NCBI GenBank assembly: GCA_002309585.1
Contig: DBXN01000174.1
Coordinates: 16,352-36,538, forward strand
DNA length: 20,187 bases
Source: Verrucomicrobia bacterium UBA1211
Lineage (GTDB): Bacteria > Verrucomicrobiota > Kiritimatiellia > RFP12 > UBA1067
Reading direction: 5' to 3'
Shown: one piece after another, positions 7,470-16,162 of the stretch
Position numbering within the stretch: position 1 is the first letter of the stretch
How the letters are laid out: each line of letters starts with the position of its first letter
Made by a program: the position numbers and the translations under genes
Notes under the pieces: model-generated
What the model was told of the DNA's origin: nothing
The model's input: the letters and a program-made list of their open reading frames with translations, nothing else
Databases searched by the model: none

Positions 7470-10400
7470 ATGGGCGACATGACACATCGGCAAAAAACTT
7501 GGTTGAAACGTTTGGCGGCTGGCCTTTTCCTGTTTCTGATTCTCCTTTCGGGAGTCCGGCTGATTTCCGTATCCCGCCTCAGACGCGAAGCGACTGAAAC
7601 CGTCCCCGCGACGTCGCATCCCCAAGCCCTTCCGCGCCACCGTCCAGCCCCGTTGCCGCGCATCGCCCCGGCTGAGGCGGAACGGCGGCTTCAAGCCTTC
7701 CACGCCCCGATCCCCCGGTTCTTACCGGACATCCCGCCCGAACATCAGATTCTGCTGGTATCCCGCCGGATCCGCACCGACCAGGAAACCGGCGACCACC
7801 TCGGCCAGACGCACGAAAACCGGCTCACGCCGCGCGGAACGCTCCCGGCGATCATGCAATTCGAGACGGAACCGGATGCCGACCTGCGAACAGCCGTCGC
7901 CGCATCCGGAATCCGGATTACGGGATATCTACCCAGCCGCGCGCTACTGGTGGAAGGCGCCCCGCAAACCCTGCGCGAATGGGCAGGGCGGCCCAGCCTG
8001 CGTTTCCTGACCGAACTGGCGCCCGAGGACAAATTCGCGCCCGCCCTCCTGCATCTCGCCCGCACGGCATCCGCCCGTGTCACCGTCTCGATCGTCACCC
8101 TCCAAGCGGAAGATCTCGCACCGCTCGCGGAAGCCATCACCCGCGCCTCGGGCAGGCTCCTTTCCCAAAAATCCCGGCTCATCGCCGAACTCGATTCCGA
8201 CAGTCTTCAGGATGTAGCGAAGAACGGCACGGTCCGCTGGATCGAACCGTACCAGCCCCCGAAACTGATGACCGATATCGCCCACTCCCCGTCTCGAATG
8301 GCGACCGACTCCCTGTGGGAAACCTGGGAACTGACCGGCGCGGGGCAGATCGTCTCACAGTCCGATACCGGTGTCGATACGGGCAATCCCGCCACCCTGC
8401 ACCCCGACCTTCGGGATGCGGTTCTGCAAGTCATCCCCCTGGATGACCAAGGCGACGGATCGGACACCAACGGGCACGGCACCCACACTGCCGGGTGCCT
8501 CGCCGGAAACGGGTTTTCCAGCGGCGGGCGTTTTCGCGGCACAGCCTATGGCGTGAGCCTGATCGTGCAAGCCTTCCGGACAGACTCCCTTGGAAACCTC
8601 TTCGGAATACCCGATGATCTCGCCGACCTCTTCGCCCCCACCTACACCCTCGGATGCCGCATCCACTCCGCCAGTTGGGGCGACCCGTACTCGAACGGTA
8701 TCTACGCGACCGCCACGCGGCAGATCGACCGTTTCGTCTGGAGCCATCCCGACTTCCTTCCCGTTTTCGCCGCCGGAAATGAGGGTGAGGATGTGGATGG
8801 CGACGGCGTGGTCGATCCCGATTCCCTGACCAAAGAGTCAATCGCCAAAAACCTCCTCTGCGTCGGCGCCTCCGAGAATGACCGGCCCTCCGGAAGCGGC
8901 GGGTACTCCTCGCGCAAATGGTCGATTTTCGGATTCCGGAAGAAGCCGATCAATGGCGACCTCATCTCCACCCCCTATGACGGTGTGCACACCGGCCTGG
9001 CGGCCTTCTCCTCGCGTGGTCCCTGCGCCGACGGGCGGATTAAACCGGAACTGGTCGCGCCCGGTACCGACATCGTCTCGACCCGATCAACCCTCGGCGA
9101 CAACAACTGGGGCGACTATCCCGGGCTCAACAACCGATACTGTTTCATGGGCGGAACCAGTATGGCAACCCCGCTCGTCGCCGGTGCAGCGGCCCTGATG
9201 CGGCAATATGCCGTCGAACGGGCCGGGATCCCGCAACCGACCGCCGCCCTTCTGAAAGCCATGCTGGTCGGCGGGACGCACTCCCTCGCCCCGGGCCAAT
9301 ACGGCACCGACGCCCAACGGGAGATTCCCGCCCAATCCCCCAATTCCGCCGAAGGCTGGGGAGAACTGAACATCGCCGATGCCGTCCATCCGAACAACCA
9401 GATGATCCGCCTGATTGACGACATCCGCATCCCGAACCATCAGACCGGCACCTGGACCTTCACCCTGCAATCCGCCGAACCCTTCACCGCCGTCCTCTGC
9501 TGGATTGACTACCCGAGCGTGGAGAATGCCGCCACCCATCTCGTCAACAACTACGATCTGGTCTGTATCGCCCCCGATGGCACCCACCTTTACCCGAACG
9601 GCGGCCATGAACCCGATACGGCCAACACGACGGAAGCGATCCGCATCGCGGCCCCCCAGCCGGGCGTCTACACACTCAACGTGACCGCCACGCGCTGCCC
9701 CTTCACGCCTGAGGAGGGTGGGGCTGTCGCGCTCTACGTGCGCGGCGGATTCGACGCCGAGCCGGTCATCGTCCACACCCCCGCCACTAGCCACCCTTCC
9801 GTCACGGATCCGATACCGGTCACCTTCACGGTCCAATCGCGGCTGCCCTTGACCAACAACACCGCATACGTCTATCTCCGGTATGCCTTGGGCGACGCAA
9901 CCGCCGCCACCGGCGAGTGGCATACCACCGCCCCCGCCGCCCTGTCGGAAGACCGTACCTACACCGCCGAAATCCCGCCGCGCGGGGAACCGGGCTACTG
10001 GCATTATGAAATTGTCGCCGTCCAGCCCGATACGGGGGAAACCCGTTCCGGCCCCTACACAACCTACATCAACGCGCCGCTCCAGCTCGACATCCTCGGC
10101 GAGCCCGACACCTATGGCGATCCGACACCCGCTTACGGCATCCATACGGTCACCGCCCTCATGCCGCTCACGCTCACCGCGCCCGAACACGTCTCCGTCT
10201 CCGACACGCTCCGCGCCCGTTGTCTCGGGTTCACGGGTACCGGTTCCGCCCCCGCGTCAGGCGCCACCAACTGTTTCACCTTCATCCCCTCGGAACCGTC
10301 CACCGTAACCTGGCACTGGGGGGAACAGGTCACCTTCACCGAACAGCGGGTCACGACTTACTCCTCGGGATTCGAACGGACCAATGACCTTCAGCGCACA

Positions 10401-12269
10401 TGGCACGACACCGGTTCCATCGTCACGACCCAAACCGCCGAAGAGCTGATCCGCGTCAGCGGATTCGATTACGGGTTCGCCGGTTGGCTCATCGACGGCA
10501 ACCGACACACCGAGAACCCCGTCACCGGCATTTCGCTCGACACCGCCCGCGCCGTCCAAGCCCATTACCTGCCCTACACGCTGGACTCGGATAATGACGG
10601 CATCGCCGACTGGTGGACCCTGCGCCACTTCAACCGCCGAACCGACATCGATGCCCAGGACGATCTCGATGGTGACGGCTGGACGAACCTGGAGGAGAGT
10701 AAGGACAATAGCGATCCCGCCGATCCCGTCAGCGTCCCCACCCCGCCCGTTATCACCTGTGAGCTGGAGGACGCCACGATCCTCACCGATTATCCGCCGT
10801 GGACCGTGACGGCGACCGTCACCGACAATTTCCGTATCGAATCCGTCACGCTGCGCTGGCGCGAAACCGGCGATGCCGAATGGCAAACCGCAACCATGAC
10901 GCTCCTCTCCAATGATGTGTACACCGTCGAGATCCAACCACCATCCTTCGGCCGGAAAACCGTCGAATACCGGATTTTCGCCTATGACGCGCTCGGCGCG
11001 GCCCGACCGGAAGATTTTTACGGCGCTTCCGATCCCGCCACTCTGACCGCCGACTACACCCGACCGGTTCCGAGCCTGACACCCGACCGGCCGATCAGCA
11101 TGAATGTCCCGCTCGCATCGGAGACCCCGCTCGCCTTCTCGCTGGAAAACCGCGCCGGTCCCGATCTCATCTGGAACGCGAAGATCCTCACCGTCACCGA
11201 AACATTCCCGGTCGATGATGTCCGTTGGCGGATCGAGGGTGGCGGATGGACGCGCACCACCCACCGTTCGGAAGACGGCTCGCCCGTCTGGTATTGCGGC
11301 GACACCGCCACCTTCACCTATCCGGAGAATCTTTGCGCCCATCTCGACCTGCCAACGTTCGCCGTTCCCGAACAGGGATTTTTGGTCCTTCGCTACTGGC
11401 TGGCCTGTGAGCGCTGGGAGACCGAACCGGACCAGACATGGGACGGCGCGACGCTTTCCATCTCTTCCAATGGCGGCGACACCTGGGAGACCCTCACACC
11501 GCTCGGCGGTTACGCCTACCAGATCGCGAAGAATCCCGAATCGCCCCTTCCCGCCGGAACCCCCTGCCTGGCGGGTGACGGATCCGAAGGATGGCAGGTT
11601 CTCCGGATCCCCCTCGCGGCATACGCCGGCCAAACCGTCCGCATCCGGTTCACCTTCTCTTCCGACGCCAACACCTCCGACGAGGGGTGGTATGTCGCGG
11701 AACCCAGACTTTACGCCGACGCGGGACTTCCCGCATTCCTCCAAGCCGACACCTCGACCGTCGGCACACTGGCCGCCGGAGAAACCGCCACCATCGCCTA
11801 TCGCATCAGCGCGGAAAGGTTGGATCCGGTCCAGCCCGAATCGCTCATATTGGGCATCTTCTCAAACGGCGCGGCGGAATTCCAGCCGATTGTCCCCATT
11901 ACCCTCCAACCCGTAACCGCCACGCGGGCCGTTCCCCTCAACTGGCTCATCGGGCAGGGTTTCACAGGCGATTATGAAGTGGCGGCGGAATCCGACCCCG
12001 ACGGCGACGGCAGCCCGACCTGGAAAGAGTACTGGGCCGGAACCGACCCCAACGACCCCGTTTCCGCCTTGCGGTTTATCGCCTTCACAAACGGCGTCCT
12101 CTCCTGGACCGGCGGCGAGACGCGCACGCAATATCTTCAACGCGCCACGTCACCCACGGGCGCTTGGCAGAATATCCTAGTCCGCCGGCCCCCTGTCGCG
12201 ATCACCAACAGCTACAAACCGCGGAACCCGACCAACGCCTTCTTTAGGATCCGGATCCCGACGCAGTAA
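7470..12269 (+). CDS. Secreted multidomain S8 (subtilisin-like) serine protease
   Basis: A 1,599-residue export-directed protease. A basic N-terminus (HRQKTWLKR) is followed by a hydrophobic stretch (about residues 14-29) without an obvious cleavage site, so it may be a signal peptide or an anchor. Residues about 45-280 look like a propeptide or spacer. The catalytic domain (about 290-610) carries D299 in SDTGVDTG, H336 in GHGTHTAG, oxyanion N437 in AAGNEG and S564 in GTSMATPLVAGAA. A beta-rich domain after it (about 650-765, with WIDYP and LVNNYDLV) resembles that of KP-43-type subtilases. Then come Ig-like stretches, a cell-surface repeat-like region (GFAGWLIDGN), a calcium-binding Asp-rich repeat (1039-1088), a MAM/immune-inhibitor-like jelly roll (about 1247-1415), a second Asp-rich repeat (1509-1528) and a tail ending FFRIRIPTQ. 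No Shine-Dalgarno precedes either possible ATG (7470, 7479). Its 3' end overlaps the convergent phosphoribosyltransferase gene by 93 bases. Confidence 0.95.
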   Translation: MGDMTHRQKTWLKRLAAGLFLFLILLSGVRLISVSRLRREATETVPATSHPQALPRHRPAPLPRIAPAEAERRLQAFHAPIPRFLPDIPPEHQILLVSRRIRTDQETGDHLGQTHENRLTPRGTLPAIMQFETEPDADLRTAVAASGIRITGYLPSRALLVEGAPQTLREWAGRPSLRFLTELAPEDKFAPALLHLARTASARVTVSIVTLQAEDLAPLAEAITRASGRLLSQKSRLIAELDSDSLQDVAKNGTVRWIEPYQPPKLMTDIAHSPSRMATDSLWETWELTGAGQIVSQSDTGVDTGNPATLHPDLRDAVLQVIPLDDQGDGSDTNGHGTHTAGCLAGNGFSSGGRFRGTAYGVSLIVQAFRTDSLGNLFGIPDDLADLFAPTYTLGCRIHSASWGDPYSNGIYATATRQIDRFVWSHPDFLPVFAAGNEGEDVDGDGVVDPDSLTKESIAKNLLCVGASENDRPSGSGGYSSRKWSIFGFRKKPINGDLISTPYDGVHTGLAAFSSRGPCADGRIKPELVAPGTDIVSTRSTLGDNNWGDYPGLNNRYCFMGGTSMATPLVAGAAALMRQYAVERAGIPQPTAALLKAMLVGGTHSLAPGQYGTDAQREIPAQSPNSAEGWGELNIADAVHPNNQMIRLIDDIRIPNHQTGTWTFTLQSAEPFTAVLCWIDYPSVENAATHLVNNYDLVCIAPDGTHLYPNGGHEPDTANTTEAIRIAAPQPGVYTLNVTATRCPFTPEEGGAVALYVRGGFDAEPVIVHTPATSHPSVTDPIPVTFTVQSRLPLTNNTAYVYLRYALGDATAATGEWHTTAPAALSEDRTYTAEIPPRGEPGYWHYEIVAVQPDTGETRSGPYTTYINAPLQLDILGEPDTYGDPTPAYGIHTVTALMPLTLTAPEHVSVSDTLRARCLGFTGTGSAPASGATNCFTFIPSEPSTVTWHWGEQVTFTEQRVTTYSSGFERTNDLQRTWHDTGSIVTTQTAEELIRVSGFDYGFAGWLIDGNRHTENPVTGISLDTARAVQAHYLPYTLDSDNDGIADWWTLRHFNRRTDIDAQDDLDGDGWTNLEESKDNSDPADPVSVPTPPVITCELEDATILTDYPPWTVTATVTDNFRIESVTLRWRETGDAEWQTATMTLLSNDVYTVEIQPPSFGRKTVEYRIFAYDALGAARPEDFYGASDPATLTADYTRPVPSLTPDRPISMNVPLASETPLAFSLENRAGPDLIWNAKILTVTETFPVDDVRWRIEGGGWTRTTHRSEDGSPVWYCGDTATFTYPENLCAHLDLPTFAVPEQGFLVLRYWLACERWETEPDQTWDGATLSISSNGGDTWETLTPLGGYAYQIAKNPESPLPAGTPCLAGDGSEGWQVLRIPLAAYAGQTVRIRFTFSSDANTSDEGWYVAEPRLYADAGLPAFLQADTSTVGTLAAGETATIAYRISAERLDPVQPESLILGIFSNGAAEFQPIVPITLQPVTATRAVPLNWLIGQGFTGDYEVAAESDPDGDGSPTWKEYWAGTDPNDPVSALRFIAFTNGVLSWTGGETRTQYLQRATSPTGAWQNILVRRPPVAITNSYKPRNPTNAFFRIRIPTQ

Positions 12270-12791
12270 CCCGTAAAGCACGGGATCCTTGATCCGGATC
12301 TCCTCCGGCGTCAGCCCTTCCATCTCATGCGGGAAGACCAGCCATTCATCGGTGAGATTCACATAGTAATCGGGTTTCAGCGTGGTCTGGTTCGCATTGG
12401 GTTTCCAGTAGACCGTCGCCAGCTTCACGTCCAGTCCCCGTCCCGCCAGTTTCGCCAACATCGCACGCATCGTGTTGCCGCTATCGAAGACGTCATCCAC
12501 CACCAGTACCCGCTCGCCCGGTTTCAGAAGCGAGAGGACCCCCTCCTCGCTCTCGAAGATGACCTCCTGCGAATGGGTCTGGATGCCCGTATAGGATTTA
12601 CACTTGAGAACGTGGTGCCCGACCTGGATCCCATGATAACTTAGAAATTCATGTATTCCCACGCCGACCGGCGCGCCGCCCCGCCACAGGGCGATCAGTT
12701 CATCAGGCAACCACCCGGAATCCATCACCTGTCGCGCCAGACGAAACGTGTCCCGCAGATATGCATCCGCCGAAAGATAAATCTTATTCAT
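12177..12791 (-). CDS. Type I phosphoribosyltransferase (purine salvage type)
   Basis: A 204-residue cytoplasmic protein of the PRPP-dependent type I phosphoribosyltransferase fold. The PRPP-binding loop is VLVVDDVFDSGNTM, with the acidic pair at D99-D100, and the pyrophosphate loop is likely ALWRGGAPVG (34-43). The sequence resembles the hypoxanthine/xanthine-guanine group, but I cannot name the base, so no symbol is given. GGGAG precedes the ATG by nine bases. It is the last gene of a tight operon, 22 bases after def. The part from about residue 175 onward (RRDPDPKEGVGR to the end) is read antisense to the last 30 codons of the protease gene. That tail is charged and low in complexity, and probably arose by loss of an earlier stop. 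I see no terminator after it. Confidence 0.88.
   Translation of the reverse strand: MNKIYLSADAYLRDTFRLARQVMDSGWLPDELIALWRGGAPVGVGIHEFLSYHGIQVGHHVLKCKSYTGIQTHSQEVIFESEEGVLSLLKPGERVLVVDDVFDSGNTMRAMLAKLAGRGLDVKLATVYWKPNANQTTLKPDYYVNLTDEWLVFPHEMEGLTPEEIRIKDPVLYGLLRRDPDPKEGVGRVPRFVAVGDRDRGPAD
12247..12300. repeat. GGATCC-rich inverted repeats at a convergent gene junction
   Basis: GGATCCCG (12253-12260) is the exact reverse complement of CGGGATCC (12281-12288). GGATC (12283-12287) can instead pair with GATCC (12291-12295), and CCCGT/ACGGG flank the protease stop region. Copies of GATCCGGATC occur on both sides. There is no T-run, so this is not a standard terminator, but it could pause or process either convergent transcript. 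Confidence 0.5.
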
Positions 12792-12813
12792 GATCAGCGA
12801 CTCCCGCGATCCC

Positions 12814-13353
12814 TCACGCCCCGAACGCCTGCTGGAGACGGCGCAACTGCCCCGCGATGGACATCTTCTGAAGCGAGCTCATCCGATCCACCAGCAGCAC
12901 ACCATCCAGATGATCGGTCTCGTGCTGGACCGCCCGGGCCAGAAGCCCGTAAACCGTATCGGTCCGCTCATTCCCGTCAAGGTCCTGATACCGGACCGTC
13001 ACCTGGTTCGCGCGGGTGATCGGCACGCCGATATCGGGAAAACTGAGGCACCCCTCCTCGTTCCGCTGCCGTCCCTCTTTGGCGATGATCTCGGGATTGA
13101 TCAGCACCATCGGCATCTTCACACCGGCGTTGGTCTCGCGATACGGAGCCTTCTCGGCATCTTTCGGGATATCGATCACACAAATGCGCTCGGTCCGCCC
13201 AACCTGCTCCGCCGCCAACCCGACACCCTTCGCGGCATACATCGTCTCAAGCATATTGGACACCAGGGTCCGGATCTCATCCGTCACCTCCGTGACCGGC
13301 TGGGATTTCTGGCGCAACACCGCCTGCCCATATTTGGTAATCGTCAGAATCAT
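12814..13353 (-). CDS. def: Peptide deformylase
   Basis: A 179-residue metalloenzyme that removes the formyl group from the N-terminal methionine of new proteins at the ribosome. All three motifs are present: GVGLAAEQ (43-50), EGCLSFP (100-106) with metal ligand C102, and QHETDH (143-148) with ligands H144 and H148 and catalytic E145. Motif 1 has Glu where many bacterial enzymes have Pro (GLAAPQ). The catalytic Gln is kept, so activity is expected. The ribosome site GAGGGAG precedes the ATG. It lies 15 bases after the acetyltransferase gene and 22 bases before the phosphoribosyltransferase gene, so it is translated from the metXW-led operon and not, as in many genomes, next to fmt. Confidence 0.97.
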   Translation of the reverse strand: MILTITKYGQAVLRQKSQPVTEVTDEIRTLVSNMLETMYAAKGVGLAAEQVGRTERICVIDIPKDAEKAPYRETNAGVKMPMVLINPEIIAKEGRQRNEEGCLSFPDIGVPITRANQVTVRYQDLDGNERTDTVYGLLARAVQHETDHLDGVLLVDRMSSLQKMSIAGQLRRLQQAFGA

Positions 13354-13368
13354 CTTCGTATCTCCCTC

Positions 13369-14331
13369 TTACTTGCCTGTAGCGTGGTTACTCCCCTTCT
13401 TCGTCCGGATCATCGGACGGGGAGTCTGGTTATAGACCCTCGAACCGGGCGGAACGGATTCGATCAGCCACACATTACCGCCGATCACCGAATCATGCCC
13501 GATCACCGTATCGCCGCCTAAAATCGTCGCCCCGGCATAAATCACCACATTGTCCCCGACATCAGGATGGCGTTTGATTCCCTTCACCAGCGATCCGTCC
13601 GCCTCCTTCGCGAAACTCAACGCGCCGAGCGTCACCCCCTGATAGAGCTTCACCCGCCGGCCGATCCTGCACGTCTCTCCGATCACCACGCCGGTCCCGT
13701 GGTCGATGAAAAAGCCGGGGCCGATCACGGCGCCGGGATGGATATCGATCCCCGTCCGGGAATGGGCGTATTCGCTCATAATCCGCGGGATCAGCGGCAC
13801 CCCCCGCCGGTAAAGCGCATGGGCGATCCGATGGACTGTGATCGCGATGATCGCCGGATAGCTCATCACCACCTCCATCGTTGATTGCGCGGCGGGATCC
13901 CCCTCATAAGCCGCCTGGATATCCTCATGGAGCACATCGCGGATCTCCGGCAGCCCGTCCAGAAGCGCCGTCACCGACTCAATCGCCTTTTCCAGGCAAT
14001 CCCCGCACTGCACGCACGTCTCGCGCCGGCAGGCGTACTCGAACGCCCGGCGGACCTGATCGGTCAGTGTCTGCGCCAGCTCTCTGATGGTCTCGCGCGT
14101 CTGCTCGTAACAGGATGTATGATGGACAGGTCCATCCCCGTGGCAACCGGGGAAAAGCAGACCGAAGAGCCGCTTCAAAACCGTCACAACCGCCTCGGTT
14201 CCCGGCAGGTTCACATCCCGCTCGGTGTTCGCCAGCGGGCAACTGTCGCAAGGCGAGAGTTTACCCGCCAGCGACTCCAGATGAGCCTTCAGCCAGGCAT
14301 CGATGGCTTCGTTAGTTTTCGGTGCCAACAT
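13369..14331 (-). CDS. cysE: Serine O-acetyltransferase, EpsC type, with Cys-rich N-terminal region
   Basis: This enzyme transfers acetyl from acetyl-CoA to serine, giving O-acetylserine for cysteine synthesis. I place the start at the ATG at 14331, with AAGGA eight bases upstream, giving 320 residues. An upstream TTG at 14358 is open but has no better site. The last 180 residues are the left-handed beta-helix acetyltransferase: AYAIxR-like SYPAIIAITVHRIAHAL, then GIDIHPGAVIGPGFFIDHGTGVVIGET with histidines about 198 and 211, and GVTLGALS. The first 115 residues hold eight cysteines (about 28, 31, 63, 74, 101, 106, 109, 112), including the CRRETCVQCGDC cluster. This looks like a metal- or Fe-S-binding arrangement and is far richer in Cys than the E. 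coli enzyme. The start overlaps the end of metXW by 20 bases, implying translational coupling. Confidence 0.94.
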   Translation of the reverse strand: MLAPKTNEAIDAWLKAHLESLAGKLSPCDSCPLANTERDVNLPGTEAVVTVLKRLFGLLFPGCHGDGPVHHTSCYEQTRETIRELAQTLTDQVRRAFEYACRRETCVQCGDCLEKAIESVTALLDGLPEIRDVLHEDIQAAYEGDPAAQSTMEVVMSYPAIIAITVHRIAHALYRRGVPLIPRIMSEYAHSRTGIDIHPGAVIGPGFFIDHGTGVVIGETCRIGRRVKLYQGVTLGALSFAKEADGSLVKGIKRHPDVGDNVVIYAGATILGGDTVIGHDSVIGGNVWLIESVPPGSRVYNQTPRPMIRTKKGSNHATGK

Positions 14332-16138
14332 CGCTCCCGTCCTTCGTGATTCGGACAATCACACGCGACGCCCCGAGGTTTTTGAATCCCAGAGCGATCA
14401 GCGCGCGTTCCGTGAACCCCCGCCCCTGCGCCACCAGATCAAGCACCTTGATATGCTCTTCCCGGCAGAGGTAGAGAAAATCCTTGAGCGTGAAAAGGTG
14501 GATGTTCGGCGTGTCATACCATTCGAACGGAATCTGCTTCCCTTTCGGCATCCGCCCGGTGAGCATCAGGCGGCGGCGGACCTCAAGACAGCCGAAATTG
14601 GGGAAGGCGATAACCGCCTCCCGCGCCACGCGCAGGATCTGGCGCATCAGCTCGCGCGGCCGCCGGATCGTCTGCAACGTCTCGCTCAGCACCGCCACAT
14701 CAAAGGTGTCGTCGGGAATCATCCCCAGCCCGTCATCCAAATCCTCCAGCAGGACATCGCATCCCGACCCGATCGCGGGAATGATCTGCTCGACATCGAT
14801 CTCCACCCCGTTCCCCCGGCAATTCCGCCGGTCCCGGAGAATGTTCAGCAGCGCACCGTTCCCGCAACCCAAATCCAGCACCCGGGTGTTCTCGGGAACG
14901 AGATTCACCACCTCCCGATAGTGCCGCAACTGCCAGTTGCGGTACGGTACGTCGGCCTCATCCTCGGATTCACCCGACGGCAGAAACGCGCGCACCACCC
15001 GCTTCAGGTCATGGATGTGCGTCAGGAACGCGTCATGCCCCGACGCCGCGTCAAGATGGCAATAGGAAACCCGCTTCTTCTGGCCGATCAGGGCGGACAC
15101 CAGCTCGTTCGACTGCTCAGGATTAAAGAGCCAATCGCCGCTCAGCGAGACGATCAAGACCCGTGACGTCACATTCGCGAACGCCTGCGCCAGCGACCCG
15201 TACTTCTCCGCCACGTCGTACTCGTCCAGTGCCAGCGTGATATGCAGATAGGAATTCGCGTCAAACCGCTGGATGAACTTATCGCCCTGATATTTCAGAT
15301 AACTCTCAATCTGAAAAAACGTCCCGAAATTCTGATCGTGGGTCTTCTGAAAATCCGGCCCCGCCTCCAGCCACTCCTGCCGTTTCTCGCGCCCGAACTT
15401 GTCATCCAGCAGCCGTTGCGACAGATAGGTGATGTGCGCCAGCCGGCGGGCGTTGGCCAGCCCGTCGCTGGGCTGCTTGTCATAGGCATAGTAGTCGCCG
15501 CCGTGGAAATTCGGATCGGCCACGATCGCATGGCGCCCGATCACGTCAAAGGCCAGCGACTGGGAATTCAGGGAGGCCGCGGAGGCGATGATCAGCACAT
15601 TGTCGATCTCGCTCGAATATCGCACCATCCACTCGATCACCTGCATGCCGCCGAAACTGCCGCCCATGATCGCCGCCAGATGGGTAATGCCGAGCTGGCG
15701 CAGGAAAAGACGGTGCACCGTGACAATATCGCCGATCGTGATCTTCGGGAAAGTCGAGCCGTAGGGTTTGCCGGTCCGGGGATCGATCGAAGACGGCCCC
15801 GTTGTTCCCTTGCATCCCCCCAGGATATTGGCGCAAATCACCTGATAGCGGTTCGTATCCACGCCGAGATCGGGACCGATCATCCCTTCCCACCATCCGC
15901 TCGGCCGGTCCTCGCCCGGGTAACTCCCCACCACGTGGGAATCGCCCGTCAGCGCATGGCACACGAAAACCACGTTGCGGTTGTCCGCCGTGATATTCCC
16001 GCACCGCTCGTATGCGACCGTCACTTCGGGGAGCGTTCCTCCCTTTTCCAACCGCAATCCCTCAGGCGGAAGCTCCAACTTCAGATATTGGACCACAACC
16101 GTCCCGACGCTTTTCTGTTCCTGTGTGTTCTTGGCCAT
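14312..16138 (-). CDS. metX: Homoserine O-acetyltransferase fused to MetW (MetX-MetW fusion)
   Basis: A 608-residue protein joining two methionine-pathway proteins in one frame. Residues about 15-388 are MetX, an alpha/beta hydrolase that acylates homoserine. The triad is visible as S161 in MGGSFGGMQ, D335 in SGDWLF and H368 in ASGHDAF, with the family signature GGCKGTTGPSS (107-117). Acetyl is assumed from the family; succinyl cannot be excluded by eye. A short acidic linker (GESEDEADVP, 389-398) leads to MetW at about 400-600, a small SAM-methyltransferase-like domain with VLDLGCGNGALL (420-431), SETLQTI and IAFPNFGCLEVRRRL. MetW is usually a separate gene beside metX and is thought to support MetX activity; its own reaction is unproven. 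This is the first gene of the operon, with a 17-base leader, so no SAM riboswitch fits. Purine-rich AAAGGAAGG abuts the ATG. Confidence 0.97.
   Translation of the reverse strand: MAKNTQEQKSVGTVVVQYLKLELPPEGLRLEKGGTLPEVTVAYERCGNITADNRNVVFVCHALTGDSHVVGSYPGEDRPSGWWEGMIGPDLGVDTNRYQVICANILGGCKGTTGPSSIDPRTGKPYGSTFPKITIGDIVTVHRLFLRQLGITHLAAIMGGSFGGMQVIEWMVRYSSEIDNVLIIASAASLNSQSLAFDVIGRHAIVADPNFHGGDYYAYDKQPSDGLANARRLAHITYLSQRLLDDKFGREKRQEWLEAGPDFQKTHDQNFGTFFQIESYLKYQGDKFIQRFDANSYLHITLALDEYDVAEKYGSLAQAFANVTSRVLIVSLSGDWLFNPEQSNELVSALIGQKKRVSYCHLDAASGHDAFLTHIHDLKRVVRAFLPSGESEDEADVPYRNWQLRHYREVVNLVPENTRVLDLGCGNGALLNILRDRRNCRGNGVEIDVEQIIPAIGSGCDVLLEDLDDGLGMIPDDTFDVAVLSETLQTIRRPRELMRQILRVAREAVIAFPNFGCLEVRRRLMLTGRMPKGKQIPFEWYDTPNIHLFTLKDFLYLCREEHIKVLDLVAQGRGFTERALIALGFKNLGASRVIVRITKDGSDVGTEN
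14340..14344 (-). promoter_or_regulatory. Ribosome binding site deciding the cysE start
   Basis: AAGGA on the minus strand, eight bases before the ATG at 14331. It lies within the last codons of metXW and favours this ATG over the TTG at 14358. Confidence 0.7.
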
Positions 16139-16162
16139 CCTTCCTTTCGTGAAAGAAAAAAT

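Noticed and set aside
10257..11744. Long minus-strand open frame (495 codons) inside the protease gene, and a similar one at 9087-10190
   Set aside because: Low-complexity Gly/Arg/Asp composition typical of antisense shadow. The plus-strand protease has clear catalytic motifs.
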